Positions 25,651 through 34,648 of a stretch of 64,000 nt of DNA are shown piece by piece. The position numbers were made by a program, and so were the translations under genes. The notes beneath the pieces were generated by a model. It had not been told where the DNA came from and did no database searches. It worked only from the letters and a program-made list of their open reading frames with translations. The stretch lies in assembly GCF_039822265.1 (NCBI RefSeq), contig NZ_JBAJEX010000003.1:124001-188000 (forward strand), given 5' to 3'. Positions within the stretch are counted from its first letter, which is position 1, and every line of letters begins with the position of its first letter. The stretch comes from Thiobacter sp. AK1. Its GTDB lineage: Bacteria; Pseudomonadota; Gammaproteobacteria; Burkholderiales; Thiobacteraceae.

Positions 25651-26579
25651 AGCTGACGGAGAAAACCGCCATTCTCGCCGCGGCTGCCTGGCTGCGCCAC
25701 AGTCCGGTGACTCGTGGCCGCTGGCGCATCATCGCCGCCACATTGCCCCTGCTGCGCCGACAGGGCGATAGGCTAGGGACACGGCTGGTCAAGACGCGCC
25801 ACGGATTTCGCTTCCATGCCGATCTCGGGGATTGGCTCGGTCAATACGTCTATCTCACGGGGGACTATGAGCCCGCGACCGCTCGCGTCATCGCCAGTCT
25901 GCTACGCCCCGGGGACCACTTCGCCGATGTCGGCGCCAATGCCGGCTTCTTCACGCTGCTGGCCGCGCAAGCAGTGGGACTCGAAGGACGCGTGTTCAGC
26001 TTCGAGCCTCTGCCCGCGCTGCGCGACCGGCTAGAAGCCGACCTGAAGCTCAACGGCTATCGGAACGTGACGCTATACGATTTCGCGCTGTCGGACCGCG
26101 AGGACACCGTGACCTTCCATGAGGGCCCCGCGGGCCACAAGGGCGTTTCCAGTCTGCGCGCGATCGCGGATGCCGCGGCGCGATTCGAGGTTAAGACCCG
26201 GCCGATGGACGCATTGATCGAAGAAGTCACGCCGCTGCGGCTGGTCAAGATCGACGTGGAAGGCGCGGAACACCGCGTCGTGCGCGGCATGGCGCGGATC
26301 ATCGAAACGGACCGTCTTTATCTACTGATGGAAATCACGGACGGGTTTCTGCGTGCGCTGGGAAGCAATGCCGTCGAACTGGCCTGCGACGTGGTCGCCC
26401 GCGGCTACTACATGTATGCCATCACCGAGAAGGGCTTGCGCCCAATGAAGCCGAAGCAAGCCGCGCAGGAGAATCAGTACAACGCCCTATTCGCGCCCGA
26501 AACGATCGAGCCCGGCTGGATCGGTCTCGATGCCGTCCGTTACCGCGCGCGGCGCGCGAAACGGTCCTTTAGCGCGTGA
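25647..26579 (+). CDS. FkbM family methyltransferase
   Basis: A 310-residue SAM-dependent methyltransferase. The SAM-binding motif is 'FADVGANAGFFTLLAA' (92-107), followed by 'VFSFEPLPALRDRLEADL', and the FkbM signature 'LVKIDVEGAEHRVVRGM' is at 199-215. Members O-methylate sugars or small molecules; within this operon a methyl decoration of a glycan residue is the natural inference. The N-terminal ~50 residues are basic and may bind the membrane surface or a partner. It starts within the stop of the fusion gene (ATGA) and its own stop overlaps the GTG of the next gene. Confidence 0.9.
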   Translation: MKLTEKTAILAAAAWLRHSPVTRGRWRIIAATLPLLRRQGDRLGTRLVKTRHGFRFHADLGDWLGQYVYLTGDYEPATARVIASLLRPGDHFADVGANAGFFTLLAAQAVGLEGRVFSFEPLPALRDRLEADLKLNGYRNVTLYDFALSDREDTVTFHEGPAGHKGVSSLRAIADAAARFEVKTRPMDALIEEVTPLRLVKIDVEGAEHRVVRGMARIIETDRLYLLMEITDGFLRALGSNAVELACDVVARGYYMYAITEKGLRPMKPKQAAQENQYNALFAPETIEPGWIGLDAVRYRARRAKRSFSA

Positions 26580-27715
26580 GCGCCATGCGAACCTGCCTCC
26601 TCATCAACAACAGCCCTCAGCCGGGACGGGCTCGTCTCGCCAAGCTGGGCGGCGGCGGCATGAGTCTGCTGGGCCTTATGTCGAAACTGCCGGAATATGG
26701 CTGGCAGCCCCACGTCGTGGTGCCCGGCGAAGGACAGTTTACCGAACACGCGCGCGCCTTGGGCTTGCCCGTTGAGGTATACCCTTTTCAACCCTTGACC
26801 GCCAGCCGCCCCTTGGCTTGCGCCCTGGGCACGCTGCATTGGTATCGCCTCTTTCGCCGGGTGCGTCCGGCCATCATCCATGGCAACGGTTTCGATCTCA
26901 GCCGATCCTTCGCGCTGGCGGCGGGGCTTGCGGGTATTCCCTATGTGACCCACGTGCGCTTTCCCGTGGATGAAGCGGGCGCGCGCTGGACTTTGCATGG
27001 CCTGCCCAAGCCTGCCGCATTCATTTTCAACAGCCAGGCCATGCGCGATGCGCTCTGGCCCCTGTTGCAACGGATGACGCCCCGCAGCCGGCCGTACGTA
27101 GTGCACAACGCAGTGGACCTGGAACGCTTCCCGCACGCGCCGCTGCCCGCGACGCCGCCGTTTCGAGTGGGTATTGTCGCGAACTTTGCCCCCTTCAAGC
27201 GGCACGAAGATTTTCTGCGCATGGCAGCCATTTTGCTTGGCCACCGTACCGACCTGGCGTTCTGGATCGTGGGTGAAGACACGGAGGGTACCGGAAGGCG
27301 CGCTCAGTTGGAACAGTTGACACGCAGTCTTGGAATCGAAGCTCACGTGCAGTTTCTCGGGCATCGCACCGACATCCCGGACATCTTGCGGCAACTGTTC
27401 GTCCTGATCGTACCTTCCCAGTTCGAGCCCTTTGGCCGGGTCGTGGTGGAAGCCATGGCCTGCGGCCGGCCCGTCATCGGCAGCAGGAGCGGAGGCATTC
27501 CCGAAATCATCGAAGATGGCAAAACGGGCTTCCTCAGGAACGTCGGTGACGTCCACGGCTTTGCTGAGGCGGTTCTCACTCTCCTTTCCAACCCGACCCT
27601 CTGGGCGCAAATGAGCCTCAACGCCGCCCAGTGCGCGCACCAACGCTTTGCGCTACCGGCACACACCCAGGCCATCACGGCCATATATGACGAGGTGTTG
27701 CAGGCGCGGAGCTGA
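26576..27715 (+). CDS. Family 4 glycosyltransferase
   Basis: A 379-residue GT-B transferase, last gene of the plus-strand glycan operon. The Gly-rich acceptor loop 'LGGGGMSLLGLMSKL' is near residue 25; the donor domain has 'VGIVANFAPFKRHEDFL' and the EX7E motif in 'PSQFEPFGRVVVEAMACGRPVIGS'. The GTG start overlaps the FkbM stop; ATG 26585 is an alternative. The stop codon abuts the stop of the convergent TPR gene, forming TGATCA, with no room for a terminator between them. Confidence 0.92.
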   Translation: MSAMRTCLLINNSPQPGRARLAKLGGGGMSLLGLMSKLPEYGWQPHVVVPGEGQFTEHARALGLPVEVYPFQPLTASRPLACALGTLHWYRLFRRVRPAIIHGNGFDLSRSFALAAGLAGIPYVTHVRFPVDEAGARWTLHGLPKPAAFIFNSQAMRDALWPLLQRMTPRSRPYVVHNAVDLERFPHAPLPATPPFRVGIVANFAPFKRHEDFLRMAAILLGHRTDLAFWIVGEDTEGTGRRAQLEQLTRSLGIEAHVQFLGHRTDIPDILRQLFVLIVPSQFEPFGRVVVEAMACGRPVIGSRSGGIPEIIEDGKTGFLRNVGDVHGFAEAVLTLLSNPTLWAQMSLNAAQCAHQRFALPAHTQAITAIYDEVLQARS

Positions 27716-28498
27716 TCAGGGTTCGTCGGGACAGAAACGACAATAGGGTTTGTCTGGGTTCGCGCCTGCCGCGTTTGGCTGCGGCGGCGCGGCGCGCAAA
27801 GCCGGGGAGGTGCCTGAGTCGGCAGGTTTTGGATCGCCATTAGAAGGGGATGGCCCGTTGGGTTGCGCATCAGCGGGCGCACTCGCCTTGCCCTGGGCCA
27901 CCACCGGCTCCGGGTAGGGCAGCTTGCCGCCGAGTTTTTCGTAGCGGTTTTGCAAGTCGCGACTGCCGGGGTTCCAGCGCAGACCTTCGGTCACGACCTT
28001 GAGCGCGTCTTGGGGAAGCTTTCTTTCCGCAAGTAAATCCGCCCACGCGATGTAAGCCCTGACGAGACGGGGATCATGGCGAACCGCTGCCTGGTAATCT
28101 TGCATCGCTTCCCCATCCCGCCCCCAAAGGGCATAGGCCGTTGCCCTGCCCAAATAGCTCGCGCCAGCCAGGGTGCTACTGGGCACGAGATGCTCCACCA
28201 TGTAGGTGAATTCATTGACCGCCTCGTGGAGGAAGGATTTCGCGCCCGGAGAGCCGACGGCACGATAATAGCGGTTGATGTGGTTCAAACCAGCACAATA
28301 GTGGTGGGCGTTTTTGAACTGTTCCCCAAGCAGGGCGAAGCCACGATCCAGATCTGCTTTTCCACCGCGCAGCTTCCAGGTGCAAAAAGGTGGCAGGGTT
28401 CTGAGTTCCTCATCCGTTGGATAGCTGCCCGCGGAAGCGACGGGCATGCCTTCAACCAGCACCACGAGGATGGCTACGGCTGCCAGAATCGTTTTCAT
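27716..28498 (-). CDS. Secreted TPR-like protein of glycan clusters
   Basis: A 260-residue exported protein: signal peptide 1-23, then a segment with 'LPPFCTWKLRG' and 'NAHHYCAGLNHINRYYRA', a Cys/His pattern I associate with small TPR proteins next to exopolysaccharide genes. Helical repeats at about 100-195 ('ASYLGRATAYALWGRDGEAMQDYQAAVRHDPRLVRAYIAWADLL') are two or three TPRs. The C-terminal 60 residues are Pro/Ala/Gly-rich and end in 'YCRFCPDEP', where a CxxC could bind metal or form a disulfide. It is the last gene of a five-gene minus-strand operon and overlaps the GT4 gene by 4 bases. A scaffold role in glycan assembly is inferred. Confidence 0.75.
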   Translation of the reverse strand: MKTILAAVAILVVLVEGMPVASAGSYPTDEELRTLPPFCTWKLRGGKADLDRGFALLGEQFKNAHHYCAGLNHINRYYRAVGSPGAKSFLHEAVNEFTYMVEHLVPSSTLAGASYLGRATAYALWGRDGEAMQDYQAAVRHDPRLVRAYIAWADLLAERKLPQDALKVVTEGLRWNPGSRDLQNRYEKLGGKLPYPEPVVAQGKASAPADAQPNGPSPSNGDPKPADSGTSPALRAAPPQPNAAGANPDKPYCRFCPDEP

Positions 28499-29643
28499 CG
28501 TTTCGCCTCCTTAACAAGCCGTCGTGTCCGGTCCGCGACGACCGCCCAGTCGAACTCGTGGTGGGCGCGAGCTCGCGCTTGGTCGGCCATCGTTTGTGCG
28601 CCGCTGTCGTCGGCAAGCAGCTGGGCCAGCGCCGAAGAGACGGGGCGCACATCGTTCGCGTCGATGCGTAGCCCGGTGACCCCGTGCACGACCGCCGCCC
28701 CCGTCCCGCCTGCGTTTCCGGCAAGGGCGGGTTTGCCGCAGGCCGCAGCTTCCAAGAACACCATACCGAACCCCTCCGTGTCGCCGTTGATTTCCCGATT
28801 GGGCATCGCGAACACGTCACACGCATTGTACCAACGGGGTAGGTCTTCGCTCGGGACGTGGCCCAAGAAGTGCACACGGTCGGCCACGCCGCAATCTCGC
28901 GCCAGGCTATGCAGGTAGTCCCAATCCTCGCCGATGCCGATCAACGCGTAACGCACGGGTCGCCCCTGCTTCAAGAGTTCCGGCAGGCTGCGGATCACCA
29001 TATCGAAACCCTTACGCCGGGAGAGGCGGCCTACGGACAAGATGAGTTTCTCGTGGGCCGCCAGGCCGATGGAAGCCTTGAGGTCATCGCACGGCAAGCC
29101 GGGGCGGAAATGCTCGGTATCGACACCGGGGTGAATCAGAACGATGCGCTGCGGCGCGACCCCCAGCTTGGTCAGCTCGTCGCGCGTAAATTCGCTGTTG
29201 GCGATCACCCAGTCCGCATGGCGATACACGAAGCCCATGACGCGGAATTTGGCGGGCTGGCGCCAGGTGGTGATTTCCTCGCCATGGGCATAGACCACCA
29301 CCGGGATGCGGGCGATGCGCGCCACCAGCCACGCCACCAGCCCTTCCGGCAACACGCGGCCGGCGTGCACGGCCTGGAATCGATGGCGCAGGGCGAGGCC
29401 CAGACTCTTGAAGAAAAACTTCCCATACATGGCCAGCGACTCGGGCCTGAGCCACCAATGACGTCGCAGCGAGAGCCGGTGCACCGTGTTGGGATGGGCC
29501 GCGTCGTGCTGCGCCGCGCCCGGCACATCCGCCGTTACCACGTGGATGTCCTTGCCGCCCAGACGGCGGTAGACCTGGTCGAACCAGACGGCAGTGCCGC
29601 CCTTGGTAGGTAGGTAAAGTTCGGTGATCACGATGAGTCGCAC
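28495..29643 (-). CDS. Family 4 glycosyltransferase
   Basis: A 382-residue GT-B enzyme. The N-terminus 'ITELYLPTKGGTAVWFDQVYRRL' gives the acceptor-side Gly loop, 'VVYAHGEEITTW' and 'ILSVGRLSRRKGFDMVIRSL' lead into the donor domain, and the EX7E region is 'NGDTEGFGMVFLEAAACGKPALAG'. The start is a GTG at 29643. About 205 bases without a gene separate it from the GT2 gene upstream; that spacer has no clear promoter. Its 3' end overlaps the TPR gene by 4 bases. Confidence 0.92.
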   Translation of the reverse strand: MRLIVITELYLPTKGGTAVWFDQVYRRLGGKDIHVVTADVPGAAQHDAAHPNTVHRLSLRRHWWLRPESLAMYGKFFFKSLGLALRHRFQAVHAGRVLPEGLVAWLVARIARIPVVVYAHGEEITTWRQPAKFRVMGFVYRHADWVIANSEFTRDELTKLGVAPQRIVLIHPGVDTEHFRPGLPCDDLKASIGLAAHEKLILSVGRLSRRKGFDMVIRSLPELLKQGRPVRYALIGIGEDWDYLHSLARDCGVADRVHFLGHVPSEDLPRWYNACDVFAMPNREINGDTEGFGMVFLEAAACGKPALAGNAGGTGAAVVHGVTGLRIDANDVRPVSSALAQLLADDSGAQTMADQARARAHHEFDWAVVADRTRRLVKEAKR

Positions 29644-29848
29644 AGCCTAGGCTCTCCGTGGATGATCAGCCTCTATCGGCCACGCGCACCCAGACGGGTG
29701 GGCTGCACATCCGGGCCGATGTTGCCATCGCCTGGAAAACTGCTGCACGACCGTGCTTGCGATTGCGCCATCGCGATGCGGGTTTGACAAGGATGAACGC
29801 CATGGACAGCCACGCCATTGCTGCTGCCTGGCAAGACAGCCGTTGCCC

Positions 29849-30772
29849 TCATCCGCGCACCATGGAAAGCACATCCCGGAGCCCTCGGGCAGATTGCCAC
29901 AGGTTGGGCAACACCGCGCGCACGGCCGCCCAGCGCCGGCCCGTGCGCGCCAGGGCATAGCCCAGGTTCAGGCGCCCCCGCCGCAGCCGCGCCAGCACAC
30001 CCCGGCGCACCTGCGCGGGATAGGCCACGGACTCGCGCGCCATGGCTTCCAGGGTACGCACGTTCTCCTGCTGCGCCCGCAGCGGATCCCGCCGCGTGGC
30101 GCTGGCTTCGTGGATGACATAGGCCGCCATGGGCCGACACACCACGCCCACGCGACGACTCGCCGCACACAGCCGCACCAGGAAAAACACGTCCTCGCAC
30201 ACGCGATAGCCTTCGGGATAACCGCCCAGACGCAGGAAGGTGGCCCGCGGCACCGATAGCGTATGGGTATCGCCGAAATGGTCGGCAACGAAGATCTCGA
30301 ATTCGTCCGACTCCATCACCACGTGCGGCAAGCCCTTAGCCTTGCGCAGCATTGCCTGGCCGGATTCGTGCTGGTCCATGGAGTGGGAAATGAGGCTACC
30401 GTCCGTGCGCACGTAGTCATAGTCGCCGGTGAAGAAATCCAGCCCCGGCCGGGCGGCGATCCATTCTGCGTGCCAGCGCAGCCGGTCTGGGTAATACCAG
30501 TCGTCCGCGTCGAGGAAGGCGAGCCAGTCACCAGTGGCCTGGCGCGCGCCGCGGTTGCGCGCCGCAGATACCCCAGCGTTGTCCTGACGCAGATAAAGGA
30601 TGCGATCCCCATAGCGCCGCGCGACTTCCGGCGTGGCGTCGGTGGAACCATCGTCCACGACGATGATCTCGTGGGCCGTCCAGCTCTGCGCCAGCACCGA
30701 GTCTATGGCCCGGGCCAGGCAGGCCGCGCCGTTGAAGACGGGAATGATCACCGAGAAGCGGGGGCCACTCAT
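29849..30772 (-). CDS. Family 2 glycosyltransferase
   Basis: A 307-residue GT-A enzyme ('FSVIIPVFNGAACLARAIDSVL', 'IIVVDDGSTDATPEV', 'WLAFLDADDWYYPDRL', and 'GYRVCEDVFFLVRL' in the acceptor half). The ATG at 30772 overlaps the TGA of the upstream gene, so it is preferred to an upstream ATG at 30793. The C-terminal ~70 residues are very Arg-rich helices. It belongs to the sulfotransferase-led operon. Confidence 0.9.
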   Translation of the reverse strand: MSGPRFSVIIPVFNGAACLARAIDSVLAQSWTAHEIIVVDDGSTDATPEVARRYGDRILYLRQDNAGVSAARNRGARQATGDWLAFLDADDWYYPDRLRWHAEWIAARPGLDFFTGDYDYVRTDGSLISHSMDQHESGQAMLRKAKGLPHVVMESDEFEIFVADHFGDTHTLSVPRATFLRLGGYPEGYRVCEDVFFLVRLCAASRRVGVVCRPMAAYVIHEASATRRDPLRAQQENVRTLEAMARESVAYPAQVRRGVLARLRRGRLNLGYALARTGRRWAAVRAVLPNLWQSARGLRDVLSMVRG

Positions 30773-31824
30773 GTCACGCCTAGTCTCGTCCAACAGTGTG
30801 CAAGCCTGGGCGGCCTGACCCAGTCGGCGTCCCTATCGAGGAGTTTTGCGCCCAGTTCCTCGCTCGCGGCGAAACGTAGCTTCGCGTAACGCGCCAAGGC
30901 CATTTCCAGGGCGCACCGCAGCGCCTCCCGAGCCTGCGCACCCCTTTGCCCCAGGTAGTTGAAGCGATGGGTTTCCACCAAGCAGGGCCGGCCCGCGCGT
31001 ACTTGGCGGTCGAGTCCGCTCACCAGCCGCTGGGGGTCATGGCCGCGGGCGGGCTCGAAATAGACGTCACGCACCAGGTAGCGCACACCGGTGGCAGAGG
31101 GCGCGCCGTTGTAGAGCCACCGGCGATCTGTGAGTAAACGACCTTGAGCATCACGGCCCGTGTGGCGAGCGCCAGGCGTCACCACCCACTCGACGCCGGC
31201 ACGCCGCCAAGCGGCTTCCACGTCGTCGTTCCACACGAAGGTATTGGGTACGGCCACGGTCGGTACGCGCCCGAAGCATCGTCGCAAGCACGCCGCCTCT
31301 TCGGCAATGGCTTGTTCGATGAGCGCTCCGGCAATGGCTTGGGTGGGCAAGACCGACCCATCCACCCAGCGACTTTGCAGCGCATCCGGCAAGGCTTCCG
31401 TGGGTGCCTCCTGCTCGAGCCACCGCCTGACCGCCGGCTGCGCGCGGCTCGCAAGCAGGGCGGGCGGCCAGTAGTGCTCCAGCCCGTGCCACTGGATGGC
31501 AAACACGCCCGCCGCAATACCGCTTTCTAAGGCCTCCCGCACCGCGGCCTGGGATGGGTGATCGAGGGTCAGCCGGACGTAGCGCGCCGTCTTGCGCCAG
31601 ACTTCGCGATCGATGATGCCGCTCACCAGCCCAATGGTCATCACGGCGCTGCGCCCGGTAGCATCGCGAATACTTCTTAGCACTTGTATGAGAGCGTAGA
31701 GCGCCCGCGCTTGCTCAGCCACCCGGCCGGGCGCATCCGCCCCCCAGTCGTCGCTCTCCAGGACCAGGACGGGATGGGTGAGGGCCGGCTCGCGCCAGAC
31801 GGAGAGCAGGCGAGCTGCGTTCAC
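30769..31824 (-). CDS. Polysaccharide deacetylase-like protein
   Basis: A 351-residue protein. The GTG at 31824 overlaps the sulfotransferase stop (GTGA); the much longer upstream frame is shadow sequence. The opening 'HPVLVLESDDWGAD' with two adjacent Asp resembles the metal/catalytic start of deacetylase-like (beta/alpha)7 barrels, and later 'FAIQWHGLEHYWPP' and 'VETHRFNYLG' hold His residues that could complete a metal site. Canonical NodB motifs are otherwise weak, so it is a divergent member or a relative with another activity. It has no signal peptide. Its neighbours, a sulfotransferase and a GT2, suggest modification of a glycan before sulfation. Confidence 0.7.
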   Translation of the reverse strand: MNAARLLSVWREPALTHPVLVLESDDWGADAPGRVAEQARALYALIQVLRSIRDATGRSAVMTIGLVSGIIDREVWRKTARYVRLTLDHPSQAAVREALESGIAAGVFAIQWHGLEHYWPPALLASRAQPAVRRWLEQEAPTEALPDALQSRWVDGSVLPTQAIAGALIEQAIAEEAACLRRCFGRVPTVAVPNTFVWNDDVEAAWRRAGVEWVVTPGARHTGRDAQGRLLTDRRWLYNGAPSATGVRYLVRDVYFEPARGHDPQRLVSGLDRQVRAGRPCLVETHRFNYLGQRGAQAREALRCALEMALARYAKLRFAASEELGAKLLDRDADWVRPPRLAHCWTRLGVT

Positions 31825-32744
31825 GGCTCGTATCCCATGCGGCGTGCCACCGGTTCGACCATGGGCAGGATACGCTCGATGCGCGCCCGGTTGCAGCCAT
31901 CTTTCCATTTGTCCAGGCGAATGGCGGAAAAGGCGTTGTAAGGCGTATCCAGCACACGCGCGCAATGCTTTTCCAGGGCGGGCGTGAAACTTAGCTCCGC
32001 TTCGCTGAATAGACGCCTGAATTCGTTCACCGGATCGCGCACCAGATCCTCGTAAAACACCTCGGACCACTGGTTGGGCGAGAGAAGGGCCCTGGCTTCG
32101 AGGATGGCCTGGTTGATGGCCACATACTGAAAGGCGCACACCTCCTCGATCGAGGCGCGGCTATAAGCACGCCAGCCCTCGGCGAGAAAGAAGCACCAGC
32201 GAGTATAGCGGCCGCCATCGATGGCCACCTGCTCCGGCAGCTCCGCCGACCAGGTGGCGAACTCCTCCGGCTTGCCCCACCCTTCGATCAGACTGTTCAC
32301 GTTGTCGCCGGGGCTACGCTTGACGTAAACGAAATGCGCATCCGGAAAAAGCGCATGCAGATAGGGCACGCACAGGCCGTTCTGGTTGTTCTTATCCACC
32401 CAGCGCGAGCGGCCGGTCCAGGCGTAGAAATAGCGGGTGACGTAATCCCGGTCTGCCGGCGAGGCATGACGCGCGTCGAGGGCATGCGTGTCCCAGTTGC
32501 GGGCGCGCGGATGGTGCAGCGCCATCCAGAAATCGTGGGTCTCCCGCTGCAAGCTGCCCAGTTCAAGGGACTCGGAGAAGGTTTTGTACACCAGGGTGGT
32601 GCCAGCGCGGCTGCAACCGAGGATGATTACGGGACGGCTGGCTGCCGGCCGCAGCAGATCCCAGATCACACCGCGCAGGACACGCCTGCCAGCCTGCGCG
32701 TGGTGGCGTAGGGTTTTATCGACTTTCACCCAGAATTCACTCAA
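31821..32744 (-). CDS. PAPS-dependent sulfotransferase
   Basis: A 307-residue sulfotransferase-fold protein. The 5'-phosphosulfate loop is 'GCSRAGTT' (43-50) and the 3'-phosphate-binding motif 'YVKRSPGDNVNSL' lies at 140-152, both expected for transfer of sulfate from PAPS to a carbohydrate hydroxyl or amine. The start is a TTG at 32744 supported by AGGAG seven bases upstream; a GTG at 32729 is the alternative. It heads a five-gene minus-strand operon and is divergent from the asparagine-synthase-like gene (95 bases apart). The only PAPS-making kinase seen is at 2767-4434. Sulfation of the exopolysaccharide is the likely role. Confidence 0.88.
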   Translation of the reverse strand: MSEFWVKVDKTLRHHAQAGRRVLRGVIWDLLRPAASRPVIILGCSRAGTTLVYKTFSESLELGSLQRETHDFWMALHHPRARNWDTHALDARHASPADRDYVTRYFYAWTGRSRWVDKNNQNGLCVPYLHALFPDAHFVYVKRSPGDNVNSLIEGWGKPEEFATWSAELPEQVAIDGGRYTRWCFFLAEGWRAYSRASIEEVCAFQYVAINQAILEARALLSPNQWSEVFYEDLVRDPVNEFRRLFSEAELSFTPALEKHCARVLDTPYNAFSAIRLDKWKDGCNRARIERILPMVEPVARRMGYEP

Positions 32745-32839
32745 AATCGACTCCTTCGATCAGGGGAGCGGCGCACGGTCCGCGCACACTGCCCGCGTGC
32801 CAGTGGACGCCGCGCACGCTCCGCCACGAGGGAGGTTTC

Positions 32840-34648
32840 ATGCTTTGCGGCTGGCTGGGTATTCGCACCGATGATGCGGCCGACGTGCTCCATGGGATGG
32901 GGCAAGGCGCATCGCCCATCGTGCTGCAGCCGGACGCGGGTCTTGCCGTCCATTCGCCCTTCGGCCGCGCTTCGGGCCATTTCCAGGCGGGCCTGGCCGT
33001 CGCGCTTCACGGCCGGGTGCGATTCGCCGATGACGCGCTGGCGGCGATCGCAGCCGAGCACGGTCCGGCGGCAGCGGTGGCTCAAGGCTTTCGCCGTCAC
33101 GGCCTGGATGTGCTTAACGCCTTGCGCGGTGGCTTCGCCCTGGCCCTGATGGAACCCGCCACACGCACCCTGCTTTTGGCCCTCGACCGCATGGGCATCG
33201 AAAAACTGGGCTTTGCCGCGTCGCCCCAAGGCGTGGTGTTCGGTCGCAATCTCGACAGTGTGACGCAGCATCCGGCGGTGGGCGCCCGGCTGTCGGCCCA
33301 GGGGCTGTTCGATTATCTCCACGCGCACATGGTGCCCTCGCCCGACAGCATCTACCGTGGCGTGGAAAAGCTCCTGCCGGCGCAGTATCTGCTCTGGCGC
33401 GATGGCCGGAGCGAGCGCGGCTTCTACTGGGAAGCCATCTGGGAAGACGCAGAGACGAATGCTTTCGACGCGCGCGCTAGCCAACTGCATTCCTTGCTGG
33501 AGGAGGCTGTGCGCGCCGCGCTGGAGAAAGATCGCGCCGGCGCCTTTCTCTCGGGTGGACTGGATAGCTCCACCGTTTGCGGCATGCTGGCGCGGGTAGC
33601 AGGCCATGCCGACAGTTTTTCCATCGGCTTTGCCGCCGAGGGCTACGATGAGATGGGCTACGCCCGCATCGCGGTACGCCATTTCGGGCTCACGCCCCAC
33701 GAATACTACGTCACACCCGCCGACGTGGCCGCAGCCATTCCTCTCATCGCTCAGGCCTACGACGAACCCTTTGGCAACGCCTCGGCCGTGCCCACCTACT
33801 ACTGTGCCCTGCGCGCGCGGGAGGCGGGCCTGCCGCTGCTGCTGGCGGGCGACGGCGGTGATGAAATTTTTGGTGGCAATGCCCGTTACGCGAAGCAGAT
33901 GATGTTCGAGCACTACCAGAGACTGCCATCCAGCTTGCGCAGCGCAGTGATCGAACCTCTCGCCCGTCGGCTGCCCGATGGCCGCGCAGTTTTGCGCAAG
34001 GCCAAACGCTATGTGGAACAGGCGCGCATTCCCTTGCCCGATCGCCTGGAGACCTACAACTTCCTGCACCGGGATCCCCTGCCAGAAATTTTCGATCGTG
34101 CATTTCTCGAGGCCGTGGACACGGAACGACCGCTCGCCATCCAGCGCGAGGCGTATTTCCGCACACGGGCGCGCCATCCCATTAACCGCATGCTGCACCT
34201 GGACTGGAAACAGACCCTGGCGGACAACGACCTGCGCAAGGTGGAGCGCATGGCGGAACTCGCCGGTATCGAGGTGCGTTACCCCATGCTGGACGAGCGC
34301 TTGGTGGATTTCGCCAGCGCGCTGCCGCCCTCCTTCAAGGTCCGCGGAGCAAGCCTGCGTTGGTTCTACAAAGAAGCGCTGCAGGATTTTCTGCCGCGCG
34401 AGATCCTCACCAAGCGCAAGCACGGCTTCGGGCTGCCCTTCGGCGTCTGGATGAAGGCAGATGCAACTCTCAATGCGCTCGCCCTGGACAGCCTGCACGC
34501 CTTCCGCGGCCGCGGCATTTTGCGCAAGGCCTATCTCGACCGCCTGATCGCCGCCCACGAAGCCGAGCATAGCAGCTACTACGGCGTCATGATCTGGGTG
34601 GTCATGATGCTTGAACAGTGGCTGGCCGCCCATTCCCTTTCCCTCTGA
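32840..34648 (+). CDS. Asparagine synthase-like amidotransferase with degenerate glutaminase domain
   Basis: A 602-residue class II amidotransferase relative. The synthetase half is intact, with the ATP-pyrophosphatase motif 'FLSGGLDSS' (236-244), 'LLLAGDGGDEIFGGN' and 'EVRYPMLDERLVDFA'. The N-terminal half is abnormal: it begins Met-Leu-Cys-Gly, so the nucleophilic Cys is residue 3 and cannot be the free N-terminal residue after Met removal, and the usual RGPD and FNGEIYN motifs are missing. The start is fixed by GGGAGG just upstream. It may use free ammonia or ammonia from a partner, or carry out another acyl-adenylate reaction on the glycan. Its last 47 bases overlap the convergent O-antigen-ligase-like gene. 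Confidence 0.88.
   Translation: MLCGWLGIRTDDAADVLHGMGQGASPIVLQPDAGLAVHSPFGRASGHFQAGLAVALHGRVRFADDALAAIAAEHGPAAAVAQGFRRHGLDVLNALRGGFALALMEPATRTLLLALDRMGIEKLGFAASPQGVVFGRNLDSVTQHPAVGARLSAQGLFDYLHAHMVPSPDSIYRGVEKLLPAQYLLWRDGRSERGFYWEAIWEDAETNAFDARASQLHSLLEEAVRAALEKDRAGAFLSGGLDSSTVCGMLARVAGHADSFSIGFAAEGYDEMGYARIAVRHFGLTPHEYYVTPADVAAAIPLIAQAYDEPFGNASAVPTYYCALRAREAGLPLLLAGDGGDEIFGGNARYAKQMMFEHYQRLPSSLRSAVIEPLARRLPDGRAVLRKAKRYVEQARIPLPDRLETYNFLHRDPLPEIFDRAFLEAVDTERPLAIQREAYFRTRARHPINRMLHLDWKQTLADNDLRKVERMAELAGIEVRYPMLDERLVDFASALPPSFKVRGASLRWFYKEALQDFLPREILTKRKHGFGLPFGVWMKADATLNALALDSLHAFRGRGILRKAYLDRLIAAHEAEHSSYYGVMIWVVMMLEQWLAAHSLSL

Noticed and set aside
27713-27718. TGATCA palindrome as a regulatory or restriction-type site
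   Set aside because: It is simply the two stop codons of convergent genes placed back to back.
32741-34633. A 630-codon open frame on the minus strand
   Set aside because: It is antisense to the asparagine-synthase-like gene, which has clear motifs; composition shows a shadow frame.
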